The notes: generated by a model from the sequence alone, not told the origin. DNA of 64,000 bases from Actinoplanes subtropicus (GCF_000721705.1 NZ_JOJL01000002.1:524686-588685), one strand, 5' to 3'. Shown: positions 1 through 7,950, counted from the first letter of the stretch. Made by a program: numbers and translations.

Positions 1-1417
1 TGAGGATGGCGGCGGACCACCAGTAGGCGGTGGTGTAGCTGTGCAGCATGGATTGGACGACGGCGTTGGGTTCGGACTTGTGAGTGGTCAGGTAGTTGGT
101 GGCGGCGCTGGCGGCGAGGGTGTTGAGCAGGGCGGTGCCGATGGAGCCGCCGATCTGCTGGCTGGTGTTGAGGGTGGCCGAGGCGACTCCCGCGTCGACG
201 GCTTGGACGCCGAGGGTGCCTACGCTCATGGCTGGCCCGATGATCAGTCCGAAGCCGAGGCCGACGGTGATCAGTGGGGGCAGGATGTTGGCGGCGTAGC
301 TGCTGTCCAGGTCCAGGCGGGTCATCCAGATCATGCCCGCGGCGGCGACGATCATGCCGGCGGCGACCAGCGGTTTGGGGCCGACCCGGGGGATCAGTGT
401 GCTGGTGGCGGTGATGGAGGAGATCATCAAACCGCCGATCATGGGCAGGAACGCCAGCCCGGTCTTGACCGGGCTGTAGTGCAATGAGGTCTGCAGATAG
501 TAGGTGAGGAACAGGAATACTCCGAACATGCCGGCGCCGGAGAAGAAGACGGCCAGGAATGAGCCGGCGCGGTTGCGGTCGAGGATCACCCGTAGGGGCA
601 GCAGGGGGTTGGCCGCCCGGGTCTGCAGGAACACGAAGACGGCCAGCAGTACCCCGCCGGCGGCCAGGAAGCCCCAGCTCATCGGGTCGCTCCAGGCGTA
701 GGTCTCGGCGTTGGAGAAGCCGTAGACGAGGGCGAACATTCCGGCGGAGACGGTGATGATGCCGGGCCAGTCGAGGCGGGGGCGGGTGGCGGCCTGGCGG
801 TGGTGCAGCAGCAGGATGCCGCCGATGGTGGCGATGGCGGCGAAGGCGACGTTGACGTACAGGCACCACCGCCAGTCGAGGTATTCGGTGAGCACGCCGC
901 CGAGCAGCAGGCCGACGGCGCCGCCGGCGCCGGCGATGGCGCCGTACACGCCGAATGCTTTTCCGCGTTCGGACGGGTTGGTGAAGGTGGTGGTCAGCAG
1001 CGACAGCGCGGCGGGGGTCAGCAGGGCGCCGAAGATGCCTTGCAGGGCGCGGGCGGCGACGAGGATCTCGAAGGATCCGGCCGCACCGCCGAGGGCGGAG
1101 GCGGCGGCGAAGCCGATCAGGCCGACCAGGAAGACGCGTTTGCGGCCGAACACGTCGGCGATGCGGCCGCCGAGCAGCAGCAGGCTGCCGAAGGCGAGGG
1201 AGTACGCGGTGACGATCCATTGCCGGTTGCTGTCGGAGAAGCCGAGGTCGTGTTGGGCGCTCGGGAGCGCGATATTCACGATGGTGGAGTCGAGCACGAC
1301 CATGAGCTGGGCGATGCCGATGACACCGAGGATCAGCCACCGGCGCCGGTGGTGCGGATTGTCCGATACGGCGGCGGGAGCCTCGCTCTCGCCGGCAGTG
1401 CTGGCGGTGGCGGTCAT
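1..1417 (-). CDS. DHA2-family MFS drug exporter, 3' end beyond the window
   Basis: The gene reads leftward from ATG at 1417 and is still open at base 1, so the C-terminus is missing. The N-terminus has a short polar tail, then a first membrane helix ending in the DHA2 motif LDSTIVNIALP, followed by TAYSLAFGSLLLLGGRIADV and FGRKRVFLVG (MFS motif A). Later segments give a regular series of hydrophobic helices and a WRWCLYVN loop, as in 14-helix EmrB/QacA-type proton-coupled exporters. It is divergent from the TetR gene at 1561, with 143 bp between them that hold two GAGG-N5-CCTC dyads. Repression by that TetR is the natural inference. The substrate cannot be told from sequence. Confidence 0.9.
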   Translation of the reverse strand, partial: MTATASTAGESEAPAAVSDNPHHRRRWLILGVIGIAQLMVVLDSTIVNIALPSAQHDLGFSDSNRQWIVTAYSLAFGSLLLLGGRIADVFGRKRVFLVGLIGFAAASALGGAAGSFEILVAARALQGIFGALLTPAALSLLTTTFTNPSERGKAFGVYGAIAGAGGAVGLLLGGVLTEYLDWRWCLYVNVAFAAIATIGGILLLHHRQAATRPRLDWPGIITVSAGMFALVYGFSNAETYAWSDPMSWGFLAAGGVLLAVFVFLQTRAANPLLPLRVILDRNRAGSFLAVFFSGAGMFGVFLFLTYYLQTSLHYSPVKTGLAFLPMIGGLMISSITATSTLIPRVGPKPLVAAGMIVAAAGMIWMTRLDLDSSYAANILPPLITVGLGFGLIIGPAMSVGTLGVQAVDAGVASATLNTSQQIGGSIGTALLNTLAASAATNYLTTHKSEPNAVVQSMLHSYTTAYWWSAAIL

Positions 1418-1486
1418 GAGTACAGCCTTTCGAACGTAATCGAGAAGTGCGGCCTGGTAGAGGAACTTGAGGCCTCTATTCCAGTT

Positions 1487-1501
1487 GGAGGTAGGGCCTC
1501 C
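1487..1501. promoter_or_regulatory. Putative TetR operator 1 (GAGG-N5-CCTC dyad)
   Basis: GGAGG-TAGGG-CCTCC is a perfect 5-bp inverted repeat with a 5-bp spacer in the MFS/TetR intergenic region. The same arm and spacer geometry recurs at 1521-1543 and in front of the paralogous TetR gene at 9480-9502. Confidence 0.5.
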
Positions 1502-1520
1502 ATTTCGGCAGCGTAGCACT

Positions 1521-1554
1521 AACCGGAGGTCTGTCCTCTAGTTATTGATATGCT
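1521..1554 (+). promoter_or_regulatory. Putative TetR operator 2 and leaderless -10 box
   Basis: AACCGGAGG-TCTGT-CCTCTAGTT (1521-1543) is a 9-bp imperfect dyad (7 of 9 pairs) ending 17 bp before the ATG at 1561. TATGCT at 1549-1554 fits a TAnnnT -10 box and would start transcription at or next to the ATG, so the mRNA is probably leaderless. The paralogous gene at 9520 has the same spacing of dyad, -10 box and start codon. Confidence 0.55.
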
Positions 1555-1560
1555 GGTCAC

Positions 1561-2241
1561 ATGTCAGTCACCGGCACCGTCGGCGCGAGCGGCGCGGATC
1601 GTCCGCTGCGGCGCGACGCCGAACGCAACCGTCAGCTCATCCTGCAGACCGCTCACCGGGTGTTCGCCGACCGCGGACTCGACGTGTCCCTCGACGAGAT
1701 CGCCCAGCAGGCCGGCGTTGGCGTCGGCACCGTGTACCGGCGGTTCCCCACCAAAGAAGCGCTGGTGGAGGCACTGTTCGAACAACGGCTGCAGGCGGTC
1801 GTCGAGATCGGGCAGCAAGCACTGACCGACCCGGACCCCTGGCGCGGACTGCTCACCTTCTTCGAACGCGTCAGCGACATGTTGGCCAATGACCGCGGCC
1901 TGCGCGAGGTCACGCTCGGCACCCGATACGGACGCGAGCACGTCTCCGACTTACGCGAGAGCCTTCAGCCGATCGCCACCGAACTCGTTGCCAAAGCCCA
2001 GGCCGACGGCCGGCTCCGCGCCGACCTGTCCGCCACCGACCTTCCCCTGCTCAGCCTCATGGTCGCCGCCGTCGCGGACTACACCCACCACGCGCACCCG
2101 GACGCCTTCCGCCGCTACATCACCATCGTCATCGACGGCCTGAGCACCGGCCGCGCCGATACGACACCCCTACCGTTCGGCCCGCTGACCGACGACCAAG
2201 TCGACCAAGCCATGCGGACCTGGCACCCTCCGCGCCGGTGA
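1561..2241 (+). CDS. TetR/AcrR-family repressor (paralog of the gene at 9520)
   Basis: The product has 226 residues, a typical TetR length. After a 19-residue basic lead, the HTH region runs about 20-70, with AERNRQLILQTAHRVFADRG, LDEIAQQAGVGVGTVYRRF and PTKEALVEALFE. The rest is the variable ligand-binding and dimer domain, which gives no ligand clue. The neighbour is the divergent DHA2 exporter, so it most likely represses that pump and itself through the two dyads between them. It is about two-thirds identical by eye to the protein at 9520-10197. Its last 50 bases are duplicated at 8082-8131. No Shine-Dalgarno sequence precedes the ATG, which fits leaderless translation. Confidence 0.93.
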   Translation: MSVTGTVGASGADRPLRRDAERNRQLILQTAHRVFADRGLDVSLDEIAQQAGVGVGTVYRRFPTKEALVEALFEQRLQAVVEIGQQALTDPDPWRGLLTFFERVSDMLANDRGLREVTLGTRYGREHVSDLRESLQPIATELVAKAQADGRLRADLSATDLPLLSLMVAAVADYTHHAHPDAFRRYITIVIDGLSTGRADTTPLPFGPLTDDQVDQAMRTWHPPRR

Positions 2242-2393
2242 TTCACGGGCCACGCCTTACGTGAGTGCGAACCGGCCGCCGACGAGGCTGCTGGCATCGC
2301 GTGGTCACCGGATCATGACTGGCTTCCCTGATATGTGACGCTCCGTCACCGGGGTGGCGGCCCGGCGTCAAGCACGTCAGGGATGAACAGCGA
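2191..2393. repeat. Direct repeat copy 1 (about 203 bp; partner at 8082-8283)
   Basis: This stretch holds the last 50 bases of the tetR gene at 1561, a spacer, and the 3' tail of a transposase remnant. It recurs in the same orientation at 8082-8283 with only about half a dozen substitutions and one small shift. High identity across coding and non-coding sequence points to a recent duplication or to gene conversion. Confidence 0.9.
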
Positions 2394-2525
2394 GCCCTTT
2401 CGACCTCGATAGGTCGGGTTCTCGACCTCGTGTAGGACTCGGGTGGCCTGCACGATCGCGGTCGCCCGGCGCGGGCAGCAGCGCAGCTTGGCCAGAACCT
2501 TCCAGGTCTTGAGGGTGGCATTGGC
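2346..2525 (-). pseudogene. C-terminal remnant of an IS5-like DDE transposase
   Basis: Read leftward, about 58 codons resemble the end of IS5-superfamily (DDE_Tnp_4-like) transposases: VDANATLKTWKVLAKLRCCP followed by a region with RATAIVQATRVL, ending at a TGA at 2346. Upstream of codon VDAN the similarity stops abruptly, so the catalytic domain is gone. The last 13 codons or so recur in the repeat copy at 8082-8283. I am confident it is a gene remnant and less sure of the exact IS group. Confidence 0.6.
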
Positions 2526-2527
2526 GT

Positions 2528-2686
2528 CGACTCGAGACCATCCGGCTCGATTTGCGTCGGCAGCATTCCGCGCGTGCCGCCACGCTGCTCCAGGCGCTGG
2601 ACGAGGCATGGGACGTCATCGACGCCTCCGCCCGGCCGGGGCGGACCGAGACGTCGACGCCCTACGTGCGACCCACGCACAACTGA
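2528..2686 (+). pseudogene. 3' fragment of an unidentified gene
   Basis: An open frame of 52 codons ends at TGA 2684-2686, with strongly coding-like composition: RLETIRLDLRRQHSARAATL, then LLQALDEAWDVIDASARPGR, ending in TPYVRPTHN. It has no plausible start or ribosome site and abuts the transposase remnant, so it is probably a gene tail cut off by insertion or deletion. I do not recognise the family. The helical charged stretch could be the end of a regulatory protein. Confidence 0.35.
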
Positions 2687-2699
2687 GGCGCCGAGACTG

Positions 2700-3411
2700 A
2701 GGAGGCCGCCGGCCAACATATTCCTAGCTCAGGCAATGCTCTTCTCTAACGTGCCGAGGGCACCCCTGCGCGTTCTTCCGGCAGCGAACCCACAGCGGTG
2801 CCCTCGCGCAGCACGACAACATGCCATCTTCGCGCCGCGCGGATTAGTGAGCAGCCTCAAACGCTCCACGACCGGGCCAGGGAGCCGCCCCCGCTCAGAG
2901 ACCGGGTGACCGTTCCCATTCGCCCAATCACGGATCGCCTGATTTTTCTCCCGGCTGTTCACAGGAGCCGCAGCACGGGTGTCGCGCGTCGCCTTGCGAT
3001 CGACGCGGACCTCGCAATATTCGGCTGCATCAATAAAATTTGTGGGCGATATTTCGTGCTTTCTATCGTGGTCGGCAGCCGGGCGGATTCAAACACTTGA
3101 CGCAATGACTTGTAAACCCAGGTTCCTAGGACGGTTACAGATTGGGATGGTCCTAGGGCCGCCGCCGAGGCTGGTTATGCCTTCGGGTTGGTTCCGGCTG
3201 TTGCTGGCCTGTACCGCGCCAAAACTCCGTGCATGGTTGTGAGCTGACGTTTTGGAGATTGCTAGCGGACGCGGCGACACCGGACAGGACGACGCTCGGC
3301 GTCTGCTGTCCTCCCGAGGTGGAGCCACCACGCCGGCCGGTGTGCGGGACGGCGTTGTCCAGCCCAACGGACACTCACGCTTGACGAGTCATCACCGCTC
3401 CGTTTTACTCT
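2700..3411. other. Non-coding stretch with one inverted repeat
   Basis: No frame here looks like a real gene. The only structure I see is an 8-bp perfect inverted repeat, CCTAGGAC (3125-3132) and GTCCTAGG (3150-3157), with a 17-base loop. A short AT-richer patch lies around 3010-3070. The region sits between gene fragments and is probably decayed accessory DNA. Confidence 0.4.
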
Positions 3412-3449
3412 GTCCTGCAGAGCAGTATTGCGGTCCGAATATTCGGGAC
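3412..3449. promoter_or_regulatory. IclR-type operator pair A (GTCCT-N7-AGGAC family)
   Basis: GTCCGAATATTCGGGAC at 3433-3449 is a 17-bp dyad of the GTCCN-N7-NGGAC type. A left half-site GTCCT begins exactly 21 bp upstream, at 3412. The pair lies 34 bp before the ATG of the broken SDR at 3483, so a regulated promoter has outlived the gene it served. It may now drive the hydrolase at 3674. Confidence 0.6.
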
Positions 3450-3482
3450 AACCTGTGGTGCCTGGCGAGGAGGTCATGCGCG

Positions 3483-3570
3483 ATGAGAGACGTTGCAGAC
3501 AAGGTCGCGGTCGTTACCGGAGCGGGCGCGGCATCGGTCTCGGGATTGCACGAGCGTTCGGACTGGTTGC
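3483..3570 (+). pseudogene. N-terminal remnant of a short-chain dehydrogenase, frameshifted
   Basis: After GAGGAGG (3467-3473) an ATG at 3483 starts MRDVADKVAVVTGAG, the classic Rossmann N-terminus of an SDR. One base is then missing, and the expected continuation GIGLGIARAFG appears in the next frame up to about 3570. SDR similarity ends there. The rest of the enzyme, with the Ser-Tyr-Lys active site, is absent. The following 100 bp to the hydrolase start are of unknown origin. Confidence 0.75.
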
Positions 3571-3673
3571 CGGAGATCGAGAGGTGGCCCGCGCCCCCCA
3601 CCACCGACTTGGCGCAATCCTCGACGGTCGCCGGCGAATCGGGGCTCCGTTGACGACATCAGGGCTGGACAAC

Positions 3674-4597
3674 GTGGGCGGACTTGACGAGAAGTTGTTT
3701 CAGGCCGCGGCGATCGATCCCGAAACAGCCGGCTTCAACCTGCAACTTCGCGCGCTGCTGAAGAGCAGTCCTGGCGGTGAGGCGGGCCCCGGCGGCCTTC
3801 CGATGCCTCCCGAGGAGCCTTCGGAGCGTGCACGCACCATCCTGATCACGGGACAAGGCGGTCACGAACTGGCTCTGCGGGTCATCGCTCCGGACCGCCC
3901 CGAGGGCGTCTACCTGAACTTCCACGGCGGCGGTTTCGTCAGTGGCAGCGCAACGCAGTCGGATCAGGAACTGGAGCGGATCGCACGGAACACAGACTTC
4001 GCCTGCATCGACGTGGACTACCGGCTGGCGCCCGAGCACCCTTACCCGGCGGCCTGGGACGACGCCGAAGCCGCGGCGATGTGGCTGATCGAAAATGCCC
4101 AGTCGGAGTTCGGAACCGATGCGCTCGCGATCGGAGGAGTGTCGGCGGGCGCGACACTCGCGGCCTCCGTCCTTGTCCGGCTACGCGAGCGGCGTGGCTC
4201 CACCGGGTTCCAGGCGGCGAACCTGGTCTTCGGCAATTTCGACCTCTCGATGACCCCGAGTCAAACGCTGCTCGGCGCCGACGCGGTACCAGTTTCGTTG
4301 GACGCCATCCGAGCGTGCACCGACGCGGTCGCGCCTGAGACCGAAAAACGCCAGGACCCGGATCTGTCGCCCCTGTACGCCGATCTGCGGGATCTCCCGC
4401 CGGCGCTGTTCACGGTCGGCACCCTGGATCCGTTCCTGGACGACACGTTGTTCATGCATGCCCGCTGGATCGCAGCCGGCAACCCGGCCGAGCTGGCGGT
4501 ATACCCCGGCGGCGGGCATGTTTTCACCGCATTCCCCATCAGCCTCGCGAATCAGGCGAACGACCGCATCGAAGCCTTTCTCCGCCGGATCGGGTAA
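3674..4597 (+). CDS. HSL-type alpha/beta-hydrolase (carboxylesterase family)
   Basis: I choose GTG at 3674 because a decayed paralog at 54667 begins at the equivalent GTG. The reading frame is also open further upstream, to 3428, but that part is a broken SDR in another frame. The protein has 307 residues. It shows the hormone-sensitive-lipase hallmarks: the oxyanion motif HGGGF near residue 85, the nucleophile elbow GVSAGA near 158, an acidic residue in the VGTLDPFLDD segment and a late catalytic His in GGGHVF. A soluble esterase acting on small acyl or aryl esters is the usual role. It lies downstream of operator pair A and close to aromatic-catabolism genes, which suggests ester hydrolysis of a plant phenolic, though this is inference. 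Confidence 0.88.
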   Translation: MGGLDEKLFQAAAIDPETAGFNLQLRALLKSSPGGEAGPGGLPMPPEEPSERARTILITGQGGHELALRVIAPDRPEGVYLNFHGGGFVSGSATQSDQELERIARNTDFACIDVDYRLAPEHPYPAAWDDAEAAAMWLIENAQSEFGTDALAIGGVSAGATLAASVLVRLRERRGSTGFQAANLVFGNFDLSMTPSQTLLGADAVPVSLDAIRACTDAVAPETEKRQDPDLSPLYADLRDLPPALFTVGTLDPFLDDTLFMHARWIAAGNPAELAVYPGGGHVFTAFPISLANQANDRIEAFLRRIG

Positions 4598-4689
4598 CCC
4601 GTATCGATTCTCGACACGGGGGACCGCAGCGGGCTGGTCGACGGAGTCGAGACCAAGCCGCCGCAGGCTGGCGCTGCACGGGTGATGCG

Positions 4690-5103
4690 GCACGCCATGG
4701 GGACGTCGAAACTGGCGGTACCTGCGCCGATCCGAACGCCAGTTCCTGCATCGGGAGCAGGGCTGTCTCTGTGAGGCAGTAGCTGCGCCGGGCCAGCCGG
4801 GGGATCCGAACTGCGCCGTGTCGCCGTGGCCGCCGCGCTGCATCGCCAGCCCCAGAACGTAGCGGGCCAGCGTGGCATAGGAGCGTGCGGCCAGCTCTGG
4901 CGGGAAACCGCTGGCGAACGGAGACGGCGGCGACGCTGATGGCGGCGACGACGTCCCCGGCCTTGTCGCGCAGGGGAGCAGCCACCCCGAGGACGTCGCG
5001 GTCCAGTTCGCCGCGGCTGAGCGCGTAGCCGCGCTTACGGGTGTCCTGCAGCCGGTTCAGGATGTCCGGTTTCGTGGTCGGCGTGCGTTCGGTGAACGAC
5101 TCG
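4690..5103 (-). pseudogene. IclR regulator fragment, C-terminal half (inverted)
   Basis: On the minus strand just below 5103, residues such as FESFTERTPTTKPDILNRL, KRGYALSRGELDRDVLGVAA and DKAGDVVAAISVAA match the C-terminal ligand-binding domain of the IclR proteins encoded at 22551 and 53457. Further along the same frame a second piece, RLARRSYCLTETALLPMQEL, matches their middle. The order is scrambled and no HTH is present. The N-terminal half lies back-to-back on the plus strand starting at 5104, as expected if part of an IclR gene was inverted. Confidence 0.75.
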
Positions 5104-5520
5104 AAGTGCGCGCCGTCGAGGCCCGATCCACCGCATACCGGTACCTGCAGAGCCTGACCAGGTCGCATTTCGTCGAAGAGGCTGGGGACGGCGAATACCG
5201 GCTGGGCCGCAGAGTGCTGGAACTGGCCCGCCTGGCCCGCCGCGGCATGGGACTGTCCGCACTCGCCCGGCCAGGGATGAGGCGCCTGGCCGCCGGCACC
5301 GGCGAACCGTGTTGCTCACCCGCTTGGCGGGGGCGGGCGTCCTCTGCCTCGAACGCGAGGACGCCGATGTCCGAGTCGTACGGATCTCCTATGAACGGGG
5401 CCAGATCCTGCCGATCAACGCCGGCGCCTCAGCCTTCGTGCCGCTCGCCTGGCTGCCACAGCCCGAGGTGGACGCCATCACGCTGGTCGGCGGTCTTTCG
5501 CTGGTCGGCGGTCTTTCGTA
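5104..5520 (+). pseudogene. IclR regulator fragment, N-terminal half with frameshift
   Basis: From 5104 the plus strand encodes ARSTAYRYLQSLTRSHFVEE and RLARRGMGLSALA, equal to the second half of the IclR HTH domain and the linker. Near 5305 the frame shifts. The continuation TVLLTRLAGAGVLCLERED, then VRISYERGQILPINAGASAF, ends at 5520 after an 18-bp tandem duplication (ctggtcggcggtctttcg twice). The first HTH helix and the C-terminal domain are missing. The gene is a relic of a fourth IclR paralog. Confidence 0.8.
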
Positions 5521-5679
5521 GCGCACGCGGTCCGCACTGGAGTTGCTATCACGATATCCGGTCGTGAAGTCCCTTACCTGCTATGCGGGACACCTAACAG
5601 TTGGATTTACCCGACCCGATCCCCCGCTCGGCGGTGGAGGGCCCTTCAGATCTTGTCACCCCTACGGCTCCGCAGTAGT

Positions 5680-5717
5680 GTCCTGCTAGTAGAGACGTGA
5701 ATCCTATTTTACAGGAG
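5680..5717. promoter_or_regulatory. IclR-type operator pair B in front of Rieske operon 1
   Basis: GTCCT-GCTAGTA-GAGAC (5680-5696) and ATCCT-ATTTTAC-AGGAG (5701-5717) are two imperfect copies of the GTCCT-N7-AGGAC dyad, offset by exactly 21 bp. The AGGAG of the second copy is also the Shine-Dalgarno sequence for ATG 5723 (spacing 5), so a bound regulator would cover the start region and would be expected to repress. Confidence 0.65.
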
Positions 5718-5722
5718 CGAGC

Positions 5723-6931
5723 ATGTCCGATGTTTTCGTCAGCTCCGACCCTGGCACTGCGCCGCGCGAGCTCCGTGACGTGGTGACGGTCCGGGACAAG
5801 CTGACCCAGGGCTACCACGACGCGGTACTGGAGAAGGTCTTCCGGCCGTCCTGGTTCCTGATCGGCAACGCCAACGAGCTGCCGAAGCCGGGAAGCTTCT
5901 TCGTCCGCGATATCCCCACCTTCCGCACCTCTGTGCTGGTCAAGCGCGGCAAGGACGGGGTGATCCGGAGCTTCCACAACGTGTGCCGGCATCGCGGCAA
6001 GAAGGTCGTGCCCACCGAGTGCGGGTGGGCCGAAGGCACCTCAAGCTCGCACACCTGCTGGTTCCACGGCTGGTCCTACAGCGCCGACGGCTCGTTGCGG
6101 TCGGTTCCTGACGAGAATCAGTTTTTCAGCATGGACAAGGCGAAGAACGGGCTGGTCCCGGTACGGACCGAGGTGTGGGCGGGACTGATCTTCGTGTACT
6201 TCGGCGGCGAGGACGGGGTCGGGCTCACCGAGTGGCTGGGCGAACTCGCCGACGGATTCGAGGGCTACTACACCGAGATGGAGAAGATCGGCACCTTCTC
6301 CGCCGACGTCCGGGCCAACTGGAACATCGCGATGGACTCCTTCTCGGAGGGCTATCACACCATCTTCCTGCACCGGCGCACCCAGCCCAAGCTGGTCGGC
6401 AAGGACAACCCGATGCGCCATGCGCCCCTTATCGACGTCTACGACCGGCACGTCCGCGTCGGCACCCCGGCAAATTCCGAGTACCTGGGGCCGCCTGCCG
6501 AACGAGCCCTGTACGCGCATGGCCGCAAGCTCTCGCCCGCGGTGGAGACCGACTTCAGCCTGCTGCCGCCCGCGGTGAACCGGACGCGCTTTCAGCCGTG
6601 GTTCTTCGACATTGTCGGGCACTTCCCCAACGTCAGCATCCTCAACGGCCCGCACTGGTACAGCGTGGTCACCGTCTGGCCCATCGACCGGGAGAACACG
6701 CGGTTGCACTTCGATCTCTATGCCCGCAAGACCCGGCATGCGGGAGACCGGCTGGCCCAGGCCTACACGCGCGGGTTGCAGTACACCGTCGCCCGTGAGG
6801 ACCTGTCGGCCATGGAGGACGTACAGCGCGGCCTGGACTCGGGCGCCATCGACAGCATCAACCTCTCCCTGCAGGAGTTCAGCCTGCAGAACCGCTACGC
6901 CATCATCGACGAACTGATCGGAGCGCGGTAA
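5723..6931 (+). CDS. Rieske non-haem iron oxygenase, alpha subunit (operon 1)
   Basis: The product has 402 residues. Rieske [2Fe-2S] ligands are visible as C88-x-H90 and C112-x2-H115 (VCRHRGKKV, CWFHGWSY). The catalytic domain carries E209-x2-H212-x4-H217 (SEGYHTIFLH), so the residue bridging the two iron centres is Glu, as in carnitine oxygenase, not the usual Asp. It should hydroxylate a small organic substrate using electrons from a reductase that is not encoded here; no beta subunit is present either. The stop overlaps the start of the 115-aa gene (TAATG), so the two are probably co-translated. It is closely similar to the oxygenase at 58116. The operator pair at 5680-5717 controls it. 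The substrate is unknown; aromatic acid is a guess from context. Confidence 0.92.
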   Translation: MSDVFVSSDPGTAPRELRDVVTVRDKLTQGYHDAVLEKVFRPSWFLIGNANELPKPGSFFVRDIPTFRTSVLVKRGKDGVIRSFHNVCRHRGKKVVPTECGWAEGTSSSHTCWFHGWSYSADGSLRSVPDENQFFSMDKAKNGLVPVRTEVWAGLIFVYFGGEDGVGLTEWLGELADGFEGYYTEMEKIGTFSADVRANWNIAMDSFSEGYHTIFLHRRTQPKLVGKDNPMRHAPLIDVYDRHVRVGTPANSEYLGPPAERALYAHGRKLSPAVETDFSLLPPAVNRTRFQPWFFDIVGHFPNVSILNGPHWYSVVTVWPIDRENTRLHFDLYARKTRHAGDRLAQAYTRGLQYTVAREDLSAMEDVQRGLDSGAIDSINLSLQEFSLQNRYAIIDELIGAR

Positions 6932-7278
6932 TGAAACTCCACAGCGAGCTTCCCGACGGATTCTCCGACCTTGCGCCGTTCCTGGACCGGTGGCGGCTGA
7001 TCGGCCAGCAGTCCAGGATGCGTGCGATGGCCGCCGCCGACATGCCGGAGCTGCGGACCTTCTACGACGCCGTGCTGCCGCGCATCGACGCGATCATCGC
7101 CCATCTGAACCAGTTTCCGGTGGACGACATGCCCCCCCAGGAGCGGGCGCTGTTCGACCTCGCCCTGACCTTCGCCGAGGTCGCCCACCCGGTGGACCTG
7201 GAGTGGCGGTCGGCTGACGTGAGCGACCTGTTCCCGGCCGAGCGGATCGACCTGGTCGGGCCGTCTCAAGCCTGGTGA
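6931..7278 (+). CDS. 115-aa companion protein of the Rieske oxygenase, unknown family
   Basis: I do not recognise this family. The protein has 115 residues, no cysteine, no signal peptide and no membrane segment, and looks mainly helical. The paralog at 59348 shares the order of motifs LPDGF-D, RWRL, LPRI-A, HLN-FP-D-MPP, ALF-LALTFAEV-HPVDL-W and LVGP at the same spacing. Both genes follow a Rieske oxygenase with a one-base stop/start overlap, which argues for a subunit, assembly factor or small partner acting with that enzyme. The conserved His and Asp/Glu residues could bind metal or substrate, but nothing proves this. Confidence 0.8.
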   Translation: MKLHSELPDGFSDLAPFLDRWRLIGQQSRMRAMAAADMPELRTFYDAVLPRIDAIIAHLNQFPVDDMPPQERALFDLALTFAEVAHPVDLEWRSADVSDLFPAERIDLVGPSQAW

Positions 7279-7300
7279 CCAGCCGAAGTGATGTGACGTC

Positions 7301-7477
7301 ATGAGTGACAAGTTCGGCGTGCTGACCAGAGTGGGACCGGACACTCCGGCCGGCGACCTGTTCCGGCAGATCAGGCTTCCGGTGGCCAAGTCCTCGGAGT
7401 TCGAAGCCGACGGGGAACCGATCCGGCTGATGGCACGCGGGGAGCGGCTGGTCGGCTTTCGCGACACCCAGGGCTAG
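7301..7477 (+). pseudogene. 58-codon N-terminal piece of a phthalate-dioxygenase-like Rieske protein
   Basis: ATG 7301 to TAG 7475-7477 gives 58 residues beginning MSDKFGVLTRVGPDTPAGDL and ending GERLVGFRDTQG. This is the usual N-terminus of phthalate-4,5-dioxygenase-type Rieske oxygenases, which then continue into the CPHR cluster motif. Here a stop falls just before the first cysteine ligand. A related 42-codon piece sits at the same place in operon 2 (59742). It may be a truncated gene. Alternatively it could be a retained small peptide, since both copies keep the start and the first 22 residues or so. Confidence 0.6.
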
Positions 7478-7714
7478 CCGCGCGACTGATCGTCAAGGGG
7501 GTTGCGCCGTGGAAGCCGCTTCCCGCTGCGGCCGATGAGGGGGTTGCGATCGGTGCTTGCGTCTGCCGTTCGCAACCAGCCTCGATCCGTCAGAAGGTAT
7601 TGATCCCTCGGTAATGTTTTCGGCTGACCGTTTTGTCCCTTAGGGCTCAGCGCGGACCTACTCAGTCATTTGATCTTTGATTTGTTGCTCAGACCGAGTT
7701 TCCGCGTCCGTCCA

Positions 7715-7950
7715 CAACCGATGCCGTGGTTCCGTTCGCCGTGAAAGTCGTGCGGGGCAAGGGGAACGGCCGCCCACTCGTTGTCGGTAACCTTGACCCC
7801 GGTCGGGTAGACGCCGTCGTCCAGACACGCCGACACGGTCAGCCCGGTCTCGGTCGTGGTGTGCGCGATCAGCTCCAGGATCGTCTGGTAGTCGGTCAAC
7901 GGCCGACCCGCCAGTTGATGGAGATGAACGGGAACATCTTGTGCTCTATC
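7715..7950 (-). pseudogene. C-terminal remnant of an ISAzo13-like transposase, frameshifted
   Basis: Read leftward from about 7950, IEHKMFPFISINWR is followed after a frameshift near 7905 by GRPLTDYQTILELIAHTTTE, TGLTVSACLDDGVYPTGVKV and PLAPHDFHGERN. This is the usual tail of ISAzo13-family (Rhodopirellula-type) transposases. The start, the DDE core and the IS ends are missing. Confidence 0.7.

Noticed and set aside
3095..3125. GACTTGTAAACCCAGGTTC resembles the anticodon region of tRNA-Thr and might be an att site
   Set aside because: No acceptor stem, D-arm or complete cloverleaf can be built around it. The match is too short.
5569..5591. GTCCC-N13-GGGAC inverted repeat upstream of Rieske operon 1
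   Set aside because: The spacer is 13, not 7, and it is not in 21-bp phase with the 5680/5701 pair. Not counted as an IclR-type site.
7499..7550. GGGGGTTGCG occurs twice within 45 bp
   Set aside because: Only two short copies without regular spacing or neighbouring context; probably chance in GC-rich DNA.
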